Origin: JBDSGC01 sp046594105
Lineage (GTDB): Bacteria > Acidobacteriota > Thermoanaerobaculia > Gp7-AA8
DNA: 31,599 bases
Reading direction: 5' to 3'
Assembly (NCBI GenBank): GCA_046594105.1
Contig: JBKJQB010000132.1
Coordinates: 1 to 31,599 of the forward strand
The position numbers were made by a program, and so were the translations under genes. This document shows positions 24,238 to 31,503 of this stretch, one piece after another. Within the stretch, counting starts at the first letter, position 1. Each line of letters starts with the position of its first letter. The notes beneath the pieces were generated by a model. The model saw only the letters and a list, made by a program, of their open reading frames with translations, had not been told where the DNA came from and ran no database searches.

Positions 24238-24350
24238 GTTTGCCTCCCTGTTGATGGTAACAACTCCTCATTCCCTGGATGTCTGGTTACGCCGGGTGCA
24301 GCCTGGGCCACACCCGCGTCGCGGCGCTGGATCTCCCACACCCTGCGTGC

Positions 24351-24356
24351 TACAAC
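24351..24356 (+). promoter_or_regulatory. -10-like hexamer TACAAC for the exopolysaccharide operon
   Basis: TACAAC ends 8 nt before ATG 24365, implying a leader of about 2 nt. No Shine-Dalgarno is present. TGGATC at 24328-24333 is a weak -35 candidate at 17-bp spacing. Confidence 0.35.
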
Positions 24357-24364
24357 GCGCAGCG

Positions 24365-24547
24365 ATGCACGACGAGCCGCTTCCGCGCAAGCTTGATGAG
24401 CGAACCGGCCATCACCTCTGCGTGCGCTGCCTGGCCGAGGTCTCTGCCGAGGAGTACCTGCGGAACGATCACATCTGCAATGCGTGCGCGGAGCAGGACG
24501 AGTATCCGCTGGCATCCACCCCCGAGGCGCGGACGCCGAAGCCATGA
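24365..24547 (+). CDS. Small zinc-ribbon protein
   Basis: A 60-residue protein with two CxxC knuckles (CVRC and CNAC) separated by about 15 residues: LCVRCLAEVSAEEYLRNDHI is followed by CNAC. Such a treble-clef or rubredoxin-like ribbon would bind one zinc. A longer frame from 24236 exists, but its extra N-terminal codons overlap the pirin start region and are not protein-like. The stop overlaps the start of the glycosyltransferase (ATGA at 24544), so it is the first gene of that operon. Function unknown; a partner or regulatory role for the glycosyltransferase is only a guess from coupling. Confidence 0.72.
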   Translation: MHDEPLPRKLDERTGHHLCVRCLAEVSAEEYLRNDHICNACAEQDEYPLASTPEARTPKP

Positions 24548-25653
24548 ACGACGCGCCGGGCGTGGGGCGTTCGTGGGGCCGCGTGGCGGTCGTCCACGAC
24601 TGGCTGACCGGAATGCGCGGAGGAGAGCAGGTCCTGGAGGCCATCCTGGAGCTGGTTCCCCAGGCCGAGCTGTTCACGCTCTTCCATTTCCCAGGAACGG
24701 TGTCGCCGGCCATTGAAGCGAGGGACATCCGCACCTCACCGTTGCAGAGACTGGCCCGCATCGTCCCCGACTACCGCACCCTGCTCCCGTTGTTTCCGAT
24801 GGCCGTTCGCAGCTGGGATCTCCATCGCTTCGATCTGATCATCTCCTCCAGTCATGCCGTGGCCAAGGGCGTGAGGACGGGCGGCAGGCCGCACCTCTGT
24901 TACTGCCACACGCCGATGCGGTATGTGTGGGACCGTTTCGATGATTACTTTCCGTCGGGGGTGAAGCGCCTGGCACTACGCCCCGTTGCGGCATGGCTGC
25001 GGCGCTGGGATGTGCGGAGCTCGCAGGGAGTGACGCAATTCGTTGCGAACTCGACCTTCGTACGCGATCGCATCCGTGATTCTTATGGTCGCCAGTCGAC
25101 GGTCATTCATCCCTTTGTCGATCCTGCGTTTCTTTCGCCCACGCTGGCGGAACGCCGCGAGGATTTCGACCTCATCGTGTCGGCGCTCGTTCCCTACAAG
25201 CGGATCGATCTGGCGGTGACCGCGGCGCGCCAGAGCGGGCGGCGCCTGATCGTGATCGGAGACGGGCCGCTCCGGCAGGCTCTTTCCGACGCCGGCGGTC
25301 CCAACGTTCAGTTTGCCGGTCCCGTATCGAGGGAGGTGATCATCGACCATCTGGCCCGGGCCCGGAGCTTGATCCTGCCGGGCATCGAAGACTTCGGCAT
25401 CACCCCGCTGGAGGCCATGGCGCTGGGGACGCCGGTGATCGCGCAGGGTGCGGGCGGGGTTCTCGATACGGTGGTGCCCGGCCGGACCGGGATTTTTTTC
25501 GAAACGGCGGCGGTACACTCGCTGCAGCGGGCGCTCGAGGAAATGGAGTCGGTGAAGTGGGATCGCGCGGCCCTCCGCGCGCACGCAGCCACCTTCTCCC
25601 GGGCGCGGTTTCTGGGCGCGATGGAACAGGCGGTCCGGCAGGTACTGAGTTGA
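24544..25653 (+). CDS. GT4-family glycosyltransferase
   Basis: A 369-residue GT-B fold enzyme. The N-terminal domain begins RVAVVHDWLTGMRGGEQVLE, a glycine-rich acceptor-domain start typical of GT4. In the middle, IISSSHAVAKGV and CYCHTPMRYVWD are characteristic of a GT4 subgroup found in exopolysaccharide clusters. The C-terminal donor domain has LIVSALVPYKRIDLAV and the nucleotide-sugar motif IEDFGITPLEAMALGTPVI (E-x7-E). It probably transfers a sugar to a lipid-linked acceptor at the cytoplasmic membrane. It overlaps both neighbours (ATGA upstream, TTGA downstream), so translation is coupled. Confidence 0.93.
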   Translation: MNDAPGVGRSWGRVAVVHDWLTGMRGGEQVLEAILELVPQAELFTLFHFPGTVSPAIEARDIRTSPLQRLARIVPDYRTLLPLFPMAVRSWDLHRFDLIISSSHAVAKGVRTGGRPHLCYCHTPMRYVWDRFDDYFPSGVKRLALRPVAAWLRRWDVRSSQGVTQFVANSTFVRDRIRDSYGRQSTVIHPFVDPAFLSPTLAERREDFDLIVSALVPYKRIDLAVTAARQSGRRLIVIGDGPLRQALSDAGGPNVQFAGPVSREVIIDHLARARSLILPGIEDFGITPLEAMALGTPVIAQGAGGVLDTVVPGRTGIFFETAAVHSLQRALEEMESVKWDRAALRAHAATFSRARFLGAMEQAVRQVLS

Positions 25654-27059
25654 TCGAGAAGAAACATCGAGCGCTGGCGTCGATCTACCTCATCAACGAT
25701 GCGGTGGCTTCGAATCTGGCCATGCTCTGCGCCTGGTTTCTGCGCTTCAGTCTGGAAGTCATCCCGGTCACCAAGGGCGCCCAGAATCTCTCCACCTACG
25801 AGCATGTCCTGCCCATCGTGACCATTGTCTTTCCGCTCGCCTTCGCCGTGCAGGGGCTGTATCGCATCCGGCCCACGCGCTCCAGAGCGGACGAGTGGCT
25901 CTCGGTGGCCATCGGGTCTGTGGTGGCCACGGTAGTGCTCTCGGGCGTGCTGCTGTGGGTGCGGCCGGGGAATCCGGACGTTCTCTACTCCCGGGCCACG
26001 CTGGCCATCTTCATGGTCTGCGCGATGCTCTTCGCGATCCTCGGGCGGGTCATCGTGCGAGCCATCGTGGAGGGGCGCCACCGAGCCGGCAAGGATCTGG
26101 ACCGGGTGTTGATTGCAGGAAGCGGGGAGCTGGCGCGCGCAGTCGTCGAGCGGATTCAGTCGCACCGCGACGAGCTCGGATTCCGCATCGCCGGCTATCT
26201 GCGGAACGGGGAACAGAGCGAACTGGAAGGGCTGACCTGCCTCGGCCGGGTCGACGACGCGGAGACGGTCATCCAGGAGCATGCCGTCGATCACGTGTTC
26301 GTCGCGCTGCCTCATGCCTCTTCCGAAGCGATGATGGCGCTGCTGGACCGGCTGGTGCGAAGCTGCGTATCCATCCACGTCGTTCCCGACCTCCTGCAGT
26401 TCATGGTGCTGCGCTCGCGGGTCGAGGACATCGACGGTCTTCCCACCATCAACCTGTCCGAAACGCCGCTGGAAGGCTGGAGTCGCTTCGGAAAGCGTGG
26501 CTTCGATCTGCTGGTGGCTGCCGTCGCGCTGCTGGTGTTTTCGCCGCTCATGCTGATCGTCGCGCTGGCCATCTGGCTGGATGATCGCGGGCCGGTGTTC
26601 TACCGGCAGGTGCGCATGGGCCTCGATGGGAAGTCGTTCGACATCTTCAAATTCCGATCGATGCGGGTGGGGGCAGAGGCGGAGGGTGGCGCGCGCTGGG
26701 CCGAGCGCGACGACCCGCGCCGCACGCGCCTGGGGCGCCTCATCCGCGCCTGGTCGCTCGATGAACTGCCGCAGCTCTTCAATGTTTTACTCGGCGACAT
26801 GAGCGTTGTCGGCCCCCGTCCGGAACGGCCGCAATTCGTGGAGCAGTTCCGCGCCGAGTTTCCGCATTACATGCTGCGCCACAAAGTACGCGCCGGCATC
26901 ACCGGCTGGGCGCAGGTGCACGGCTGGCGAGGCAATACATCCATTCGCATGAGGATCGAGCACGATCTGTACTACATCGAGAACTGGTCGCTGATGCTGG
27001 ACCTGAAGATCCTGTTCATGACCGTGCTGCACGGCCTGCGTCACGAGAACGCCTACTAG
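25650..27059 (+). CDS. Undecaprenyl-phosphate sugar phosphotransferase (WcaJ/PglC-type polyprenyl GPT)
   Basis: A 469-residue membrane enzyme that starts an exopolysaccharide repeat unit by moving a sugar-1-phosphate to undecaprenyl phosphate. Four N-terminal helices (about 10-32, 50-70, 86-106, 112-135) are followed by a Rossmann CoA-binding-like domain (about 150-260, VLIAGSGELARAVVERIQ) and a fifth helix entering the catalytic domain. The latter has KRGFDLLVAAVALLVFSPLM, PVFYRQVRMG, FKFRSMR, the catalytic WSLDELPQLFNVLLGDMSVV, GPRPERP and GITGWAQVHGWRG. The C-terminus NAY is the usual one. The TTG start at 25650 overlaps the previous stop (TTGA). Its TAG stop shares its G with a family-I repeat. 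Confidence 0.94.
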   Translation: MIEKKHRALASIYLINDAVASNLAMLCAWFLRFSLEVIPVTKGAQNLSTYEHVLPIVTIVFPLAFAVQGLYRIRPTRSRADEWLSVAIGSVVATVVLSGVLLWVRPGNPDVLYSRATLAIFMVCAMLFAILGRVIVRAIVEGRHRAGKDLDRVLIAGSGELARAVVERIQSHRDELGFRIAGYLRNGEQSELEGLTCLGRVDDAETVIQEHAVDHVFVALPHASSEAMMALLDRLVRSCVSIHVVPDLLQFMVLRSRVEDIDGLPTINLSETPLEGWSRFGKRGFDLLVAAVALLVFSPLMLIVALAIWLDDRGPVFYRQVRMGLDGKSFDIFKFRSMRVGAEAEGGARWAERDDPRRTRLGRLIRAWSLDELPQLFNVLLGDMSVVGPRPERPQFVEQFRAEFPHYMLRHKVRAGITGWAQVHGWRGNTSIRMRIEHDLYYIENWSLMLDLKILFMTVLHGLRHENAY

Positions 27060-27098
27060 CCGGCACGGCCGGCGGCGTTTGTTGCCCAAGGCTTCGCC
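27059..27098 (+). repeat. Family-I stop-codon repeat, copy E (left half)
   Basis: Starts with GCCGGCACGGC, whose first G is the last base of the TAG stop. Similarity ends after GCTTCGCC, where copies C and D continue with AAGATCACGC. Confidence 0.85.
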
Positions 27099-27164
27099 TC
27101 GGTTTGCGCGGAAACACGGCTGCTGGAATCAAGGGGCAAGGAAACTCAGATCTGTTCGCGATCA

Positions 27165-27252
27165 GCCCGCGACAGCGGGCGCAAGAATGTAGCCCCCGGC
27201 GCCAGCCGGGGGGATTGCGGAGCCCAGTCAGAAACGAGCCCGCCCAGCGGGC
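27165..27252. repeat. Three clustered GC hairpins (family III)
   Basis: Part of a 348-bp gene-free stretch (27060-27407). Hairpins are GCCCGC-GACA-GCGGGC (27165-27180), CCCCCGGC-GCCA-GCCGGGGG (27193-27212) and GCCCGC-CCA-GCGGGC (27238-27252). The first and third share the same stem and are followed by GCAAGAA or GACAGAA. This resembles dispersed REP-like intergenic repeats. The rest of the stretch holds copy E on the left and the promoter of the next gene on the right. Confidence 0.75.
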
Positions 27253-27370
27253 GACAGAAGAGCAACGAAGTCGGCCCGCGATCCAATCTCCAGTCCTGTT
27301 CTGCCGCGCGCTCCGCGGGCTCGCATGCGAGGCTTCTCGTTGTTCTTTTTCGGAGACGGGTGGTCGAATC

Positions 27371-27379
27371 TGCGATAAT
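27371..27379 (+). promoter_or_regulatory. Extended -10 promoter candidate (TGCGATAAT)
   Basis: TGC followed by GATAAT (27374-27379) fits an extended -10. The start would be near 27386, leaving a leader of about 22 nt with a strong AAGGAGGA ribosome site before ATG 27408. Confidence 0.5.
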
Positions 27380-27407
27380 TCTTCTTCTAAAAATCAAGGA
27401 GGAATCA

Positions 27408-28040
27408 ATGAACAAGTTGCGAACCGCCTCAATGGTTGGCCTGGCCGTCGGCCTTGCCCTCAGCGTCGTTCCAGATCTTCACGCTCGTGGCAGCAAACCG
27501 GCCAGCACCGCTCCTGGCACGTACAAGCAGTGGGGCCGGGACATCGACGAGATCGAGATCGTGAAGACGTTCAAGATCAGCGACTACGACACCATCGCGG
27601 TCAAGCCCTTCGATACCTCGTCCACTCCCATGCCCGAGAAAGACGATCGCTCCTACGCAACCATCAAAACGGTGCTCGACAGCTACACGGAGACGCTGAT
27701 TGAAGCATTACGCGGCGAGTTGAAGGCGCACGCGAAGGTGGAGCAAGCCACCGGCACACCGAAGAGCGCGAAAACGCTCATCGTGCGAGGCAAGGTCGAG
27801 TCGCTCAGCCCTGGTTCACGCACCAAGCGATACATCGGCGGATTTGGAGCTGGTGCTTCCGGCACGAAGATCAGCTGCGACCTGGTCGACGCTGCGAGCG
27901 GCAAAGTGGTCGCTCGCTTCACCCAGGAGCGGCGGTCCGCCGGTTCGTTCAAGTTCGGCGGTGGCAGCGACCAGCAGGTGATGCGCGACAGCATCCACGC
28001 TGCAGCCGAAGACATCGCCCACATCCTCGACGCGTTCTGA
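27408..28040 (+). CDS. Secreted DUF4410-like protein
   Basis: A 210-residue exported protein. The signal peptide is MNKLRTASMVGLAVGLALSV with probable cleavage near HARG (about 28). The mature part contains TIAVKPFDTSSTP, LIVRGKVESLSPGSRTKRYI, a Gly-rich FGAGASGTKISCDLVDAASG and VARFTQERRSAG, the pattern of DUF4410 proteins, a periplasmic or envelope family of unknown function. AAGGAGGA lies about 7 nt before the start. It appears to be a single-gene unit ending in a GC hairpin. Confidence 0.8.
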   Translation: MNKLRTASMVGLAVGLALSVVPDLHARGSKPASTAPGTYKQWGRDIDEIEIVKTFKISDYDTIAVKPFDTSSTPMPEKDDRSYATIKTVLDSYTETLIEALRGELKAHAKVEQATGTPKSAKTLIVRGKVESLSPGSRTKRYIGGFGAGASGTKISCDLVDAASGKVVARFTQERRSAGSFKFGGGSDQQVMRDSIHAAAEDIAHILDAF

Positions 28041-28047
28041 TGTCCAT

Positions 28048-28074
28048 GGGGCGCCGCGTCCGTCGCGGCGTCCC
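28048..28074 (+). terminator. GC-rich hairpin after the DUF4410-like gene
   Basis: An 11-bp stem with one G-U pair (28048-28058 with 28064-28074) and loop TCCGT, 7 nt past the stop. There is no U-tract, so it may be a stability element or a weak terminator. Confidence 0.5.
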
Positions 28075-28110
28075 GGTAGTGGACAGTCCACGACGAAACC
28101 TGCGCTCTTT

Positions 28111-28200
28111 TGGAGCGCCGGCATCCTGCCGGCCGGTCCGCCGGCATCTCTGCCGGCGGGATCTCGCCAGGCACCAGCCGGCAACGATGCCGGCGCTCCA
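28111..28200. repeat. Family-II repeat, complete 90-bp copy
   Basis: Perfect 14-bp terminal inverted repeats TGGAGCGCCGGCAT (28111-28124) and ATGCCGGCGCTCCA (28187-28200) enclose further GCCGGC palindromes. Partial copies are at 31319-31388, 21654-21680 and about 29592-29612. Confidence 0.9.
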
Positions 28201-28245
28201 GCCGCGCCGCGGGGCCGATACCGATCAGATCCTTCCGCCCCCTCG

Positions 28246-28251
28246 TATAAT
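28246..28251 (+). promoter_or_regulatory. Consensus -10 TATAAT for hemL
   Basis: A perfect TATAAT ends 10 nt before ATG 28262, implying a leader of about 4 nt. There is no Shine-Dalgarno and no convincing -35 (GATCAG at 17-bp spacing). Confidence 0.6.
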
Positions 28252-28261
28252 CCCCCGCCTC

Positions 28262-29551
28262 ATGGGCAAGAACTCCGAGACTCTCTTTCAACGCGCGCTG
28301 GAAGTCATCCCAGGTGGCGTCAACTCCCCGGTACGTGCCTTCAAGGGCGTCGGCGGCACCCCTCTGTTCATCGACCAGGCCCTGGGATCGCGTATTTTCG
28401 ACGCGGACAACATCCAGTACATCGACTGCGTTGGCTCCTGGGGGCCGATGATCCTCGGGCACGGCCACCGCTATGTGGTGGAGGCGGTGAAGAAAGCAGC
28501 GACCCGCGGCTTCTCTTACGGCGCGCCGACTCTCGGCGAAATCGAGCTGGCGGAGATGATCGTGCAGGCGGTGCCCTCCATCGAGATGGTGCGTCTGGTC
28601 AACTCCGGAACCGAGGCGACCATGAGCGCACTGCGCCTGGCGCGCGCCGCGACTGGACGAACGAGAGTTCTCAAGTTCGACGGCGCCTACCACGGTCATG
28701 TCGACTCGCTGCTGGTCAAGGCAGGATCGGGCGGCGCGACGTTTCAGGTTCCCGATTCGGCGGGCGTTCCGGCGGAAGTAGCGAAGCTGACGCTGAGCGT
28801 TCCCTACAACGATCTGGATGCCGTCCGTGAGGCCATGAACGATGAGGTGGCCGCGATCATCGTCGAGCCTGTGGCAGGCAACATGGGCTGCGTGCCCCCG
28901 GCCAGCGGATTTCTCGAAGGCCTGCGCACGATCTGCGACGAGCACGGCGCGCTACTCATTTTCGACGAAGTGATGACCGGCTTCCGTGTGAACTATGGCG
29001 GCGCGCAAACGCTGTATGGCGTCCGGCCCGACATCACCACCCTCGGAAAAATCATCGGCGGCGGAATGCCCATCGGCGCCTACGGAGCCTCCCGCTCGCT
29101 GATGGAGCATGTCTCACCGCTGGGACCGATGTATCAGGCCGGTACGCTGTCAGGCAATCCAGTGGCCGTGGCTTCGGGCAAGTCGACTCTGAGCGTGCTG
29201 AAGAACTCTTCGATCTACTCCGATCTGGAGGAGCGGTCGGCGGAATTTCAGGACGGCGTCCGTCGGGCGGCAGAGCGTCACGGTGTGCCTGTGACCTTCA
29301 ACCGCGTCGGCTCCATGTGGACGATTTTCTTCACCGAAGGTCCGGTCACCGACTACCAGTCCGCCAATCAGTCGAACCGCGAGAAATTCGCGCGCTTCTT
29401 CCACCTCATGCTGGCGGAAGGGGTGTACCTGCCGCCCTCCCAGCTGGAGTCCGCGTTCTTCTCGGCGGCCCATGCCAAGAAGGACATCGTCCAGCTCGTC
29501 GAGCGGGCCGATCGCGTTCTGAAGAAGATCGCCTGGGAGTTCGAGAAGTAG
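28262..29551 (+). CDS. hemL: Glutamate-1-semialdehyde 2,1-aminomutase
   Basis: A 429-residue PLP enzyme making 5-aminolevulinate from glutamate-1-semialdehyde in the C5 pathway of tetrapyrrole synthesis. Landmarks are FQRALEVIPGGVNSPVRAFK, NSGTEATMSALRLARA, DGAYHGHVDSLLVKAGSG, FDEVMTGFRV with the PLP-ring Asp, and TLGKIIGGGMPIGAYG with the PLP lysine Lys263. Length and motifs are normal. It uses ATG 28262; an upstream extension to 28040 would run through a repeat and is rejected. It is transcribed alone from a TATAAT promoter with almost no leader. A source of tetrapyrroles fits the presence of a B12-dependent mutase in the same genome. Confidence 0.97.
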   Translation: MGKNSETLFQRALEVIPGGVNSPVRAFKGVGGTPLFIDQALGSRIFDADNIQYIDCVGSWGPMILGHGHRYVVEAVKKAATRGFSYGAPTLGEIELAEMIVQAVPSIEMVRLVNSGTEATMSALRLARAATGRTRVLKFDGAYHGHVDSLLVKAGSGGATFQVPDSAGVPAEVAKLTLSVPYNDLDAVREAMNDEVAAIIVEPVAGNMGCVPPASGFLEGLRTICDEHGALLIFDEVMTGFRVNYGGAQTLYGVRPDITTLGKIIGGGMPIGAYGASRSLMEHVSPLGPMYQAGTLSGNPVAVASGKSTLSVLKNSSIYSDLEERSAEFQDGVRRAAERHGVPVTFNRVGSMWTIFFTEGPVTDYQSANQSNREKFARFFHLMLAEGVYLPPSQLESAFFSAAHAKKDIVQLVERADRVLKKIAWEFEK

Positions 29552-29591
29552 GAGCAACACGGAACGCAGCGGAAATCCGTTTGCATCTCGG

Positions 29592-29612
29592 AAGGCGGCA
29601 TCTTTGCCGGCG
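29592..29612. repeat. Short fragment of family-II repeat
   Basis: GGCATCTTTGCCGGCGGG matches the interior of the family-II copies at 28111-28200 and 31319-31388. It lies between hemL and ftsX. Confidence 0.5.
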
Positions 29613-29684
29613 GGCACTTGCGACAGCTCACCCCGCGAAATCGGTCATCCTGATCTGGCTACCCCGATGACAAAATCACTCCCG

Positions 29685-29690
29685 TACAAT
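29685..29690 (+). promoter_or_regulatory. -10-like hexamer TACAAT for ftsX
   Basis: TACAAT ends 8 nt before ATG 29699, implying a leader of about 2 nt. The alternative GTG 29693 would lie too close to it. Confidence 0.45.
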
Positions 29691-29698
29691 GCGTGATC

Positions 29699-30631
29699 AT
29701 GCCGCGCGAGCTTTCGGACGACCAGCGACCGCGCAGCACGCTCTCCTATTTTTTTCGTGAGGCCATCCGGCGGATCTGGGTCTCCAAGAGAAACAGTTTC
29801 GTGGCCGTCTCCATGATCGCCATGTCCCTGCTGATCGTCGGCACGTTTCTCCTGCTGGCAGAAAACCTCAGCCGCGCGGTGGGGGAGGCGCAGGGGCAGT
29901 CGCGGGTGAAAGTGTTTCTGGAGCCGGAGGCGACGCCGGCGCAGATCGCGGCGGTGTCCGATTATCTGAAGGTGCATCCCGATTTTGCCCGGCGCCGCTT
30001 CGTCTCACAACAGGAAGCGCTGGCCCGGTTCCGCCAGTCGTTCAGCGGCATGTCCGAGATCCTTACCCAACTCGAGGAGAACCCTTTCCCGCCGTCGTTC
30101 GAGTGCGAGGTCGCTCCCCGGGTGGTGGCCACGCCAGGGTTCCGTCAGGAGATTGCCGCGATGCAGTCGCTTCCTGGCGTGGAACAGGTGCAGTTCGACT
30201 GGGAATGGATCGAGAGGCTGAAGCGCCTGATCCGTCTCATCAATCTGATCGGCATCGTCACCGGCGGTCTGCTGGCGGTTGCCGCGGCGTTCACCATCGC
30301 GAACGTGATCCGACTGACCATGCTTCTTTACCGCGAAGAGATCGATATCATGCGTCTGGTGGGAGCCACGGAACGCATAATCCGAGGTCCATTCCTGATC
30401 GAGGGAGTCCTCCAGGGACTCGCTGGGGGGATGCTTGCCGTCGCACTTCTCCTCGGTGGATTTCTCTCGGTGCGGCACTTTCTGGCGCCCGCCAACTCCA
30501 TCGTCTGGGGCTTCCTCTTCAACGGATTCCTTCCCTGGACGAAGATTGCAGCGATGATCGGCGGAGGCATGCTGGCCGGGCTGATCGGAAGCTGGCTCTC
30601 GGTTCGCGAAACGGGGGAGGAGCCGACATGA
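29699..30631 (+). CDS. ftsX: Cell division protein FtsX
   Basis: A 310-residue inner-membrane protein of the FtsEX complex, which couples ATP hydrolysis to peptidoglycan hydrolase activation at the septum. The short cytoplasmic N-terminus, the first helix (about 37-58, FVAVSMIAMSLLIVGTFLLL), a periplasmic domain (about 60-175, including VKVFLEPEATPAQ and ENPFPPSFE) and three more helices with the FtsX motif MRLVGATERIIRGPFLIEG give the usual topology. FtsE, which normally lies directly upstream, is absent; hemL is there instead. The TGA overlaps the next ATG (ATGA at 30628). Confidence 0.93.
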   Translation: MPRELSDDQRPRSTLSYFFREAIRRIWVSKRNSFVAVSMIAMSLLIVGTFLLLAENLSRAVGEAQGQSRVKVFLEPEATPAQIAAVSDYLKVHPDFARRRFVSQQEALARFRQSFSGMSEILTQLEENPFPPSFECEVAPRVVATPGFRQEIAAMQSLPGVEQVQFDWEWIERLKRLIRLINLIGIVTGGLLAVAAAFTIANVIRLTMLLYREEIDIMRLVGATERIIRGPFLIEGVLQGLAGGMLAVALLLGGFLSVRHFLAPANSIVWGFLFNGFLPWTKIAAMIGGGMLAGLIGSWLSVRETGEEPT

Positions 30632-31305
30632 AACCGCTCGCGGGGCGAACGGCGCTGGTCACCGGTGGAGCACGACGCGTCGGTGCCGCGGTGGCCGAGG
30701 CGATCGCCGACGCAGGAGCGACGGTGTATGTGACGTCGCGGACCGCAAAAGGGTCGAACGTGATCGCCGCCGATCTCTCCACGCGCGCGGGCATCGATGG
30801 GCTGCTGGAAACCATTCCTGCAATCGATCTGCTGGTCAACTCCGCCGCGAATTTCATCCGCGAGCCGTTCGGAGCGATCACCTGGGAGAATTTCGAGGAG
30901 ACCTTCTCTCTGAATGCGCGGGCCCCTCTCTTCCTTTCGCAGGAGCTGGGAGTGCGGATGCGCGACCGCGGGTGGGGGAGGATCGTGAACATCGCCGACA
31001 TCGCGGCGACGTTGCCGTTTCCTGCGTACCTTCCCTACAGCATGAGCAAGGCGGCGGTGGTGGCCCTGACCAAGGGGCTGGCCCGAGCTCTCGCGCCTTT
31101 GGTGCTGGTGAATGCAGTGGCACCCGGACCGGTATTGCTTCCGGAAGATTTCGACAAGACGCTGGAGCAACAGGCCATCGAGCCGATCCTGCTGCGGCGG
31201 GCGGGGTCGCCCGATGATGTCGCGGCCGCGGTGGTGTTCCTGCTGTCGAGCGACTACATCACTGGCGTGACCCTGCCGGTCGATGGCGGCCGATTGCTGC
31301 GGTAG
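30628..31305 (+). CDS. SDR of the pteridine reductase (PTR1/FolM) type
   Basis: A 225-residue SDR. The cofactor motif TGGARRVG (12-19) is the TGxxxRxG form typical of pteridine reductases and FolM, not the classical TGxxxGxG. NSAANF replaces NNAG. The catalytic set is Asp124 (NIADIAATLP), Tyr137 and Lys141 (YSMSK). Asp at the usual Ser position with the same 13-residue spacing to Tyr matches Asp181/Tyr194/Lys198 of Leishmania PTR1. It probably reduces a pterin or folate with NADPH. It is translationally coupled to ftsX (ATGA) and also has GGAGG upstream. A FabG-like role is the alternative. Confidence 0.85.
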   Translation: MKPLAGRTALVTGGARRVGAAVAEAIADAGATVYVTSRTAKGSNVIAADLSTRAGIDGLLETIPAIDLLVNSAANFIREPFGAITWENFEETFSLNARAPLFLSQELGVRMRDRGWGRIVNIADIAATLPFPAYLPYSMSKAAVVALTKGLARALAPLVLVNAVAPGPVLLPEDFDKTLEQQAIEPILLRRAGSPDDVAAAVVFLLSSDYITGVTLPVDGGRLLR

Positions 31306-31318
31306 GCCTAGTTGCCTC

Positions 31319-31388
31319 GGAGCGCCGGCATCCTGCCGGCTGGTCCGCCGGCATCTTTGCCGGCGGGATCTCGCCAGGAAGCGCCGGA
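31319..31388. repeat. Family-II repeat, right end truncated
   Basis: GGAGCGCCGGCATCCTGCCG and the following bases match the complete copy at 28111-28200 through GGGATCTCGCCAGG, then diverge; the right terminal repeat is missing. It lies between the SDR and the formimidoyltransferase gene. Confidence 0.85.
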
Positions 31389-31491
31389 AAGAGGACGCGA
31401 CGGCCCCGGCAGGGATGCGCGCGCCACCTTCGCTTTGCTGGCAGGACCGCCCTGACCGCCGGATTCCTCCCACCCTTCCTGTACTCCTTGC

Positions 31492-31497
31492 TAGCAT
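31492..31497 (+). promoter_or_regulatory. -10-like hexamer TAGCAT before ftcD
   Basis: TAGCAT ends 6 nt before ATG 31504, so the expected start point is the A of the start codon. No Shine-Dalgarno is present. Confidence 0.4.
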
Positions 31498-31503
31498 CCG
31501 ATC

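Noticed and set aside
27165..27252. CRISPR-like array
   Set aside because: Only two similar short hairpins and one unrelated hairpin, with no regular spacers and no cas genes nearby.
28040..28261. N-terminal extension of hemL
   Set aside because: The extra codons run through a terminator-like hairpin and a family-II repeat; ATG 28262 matches the normal start of the family.
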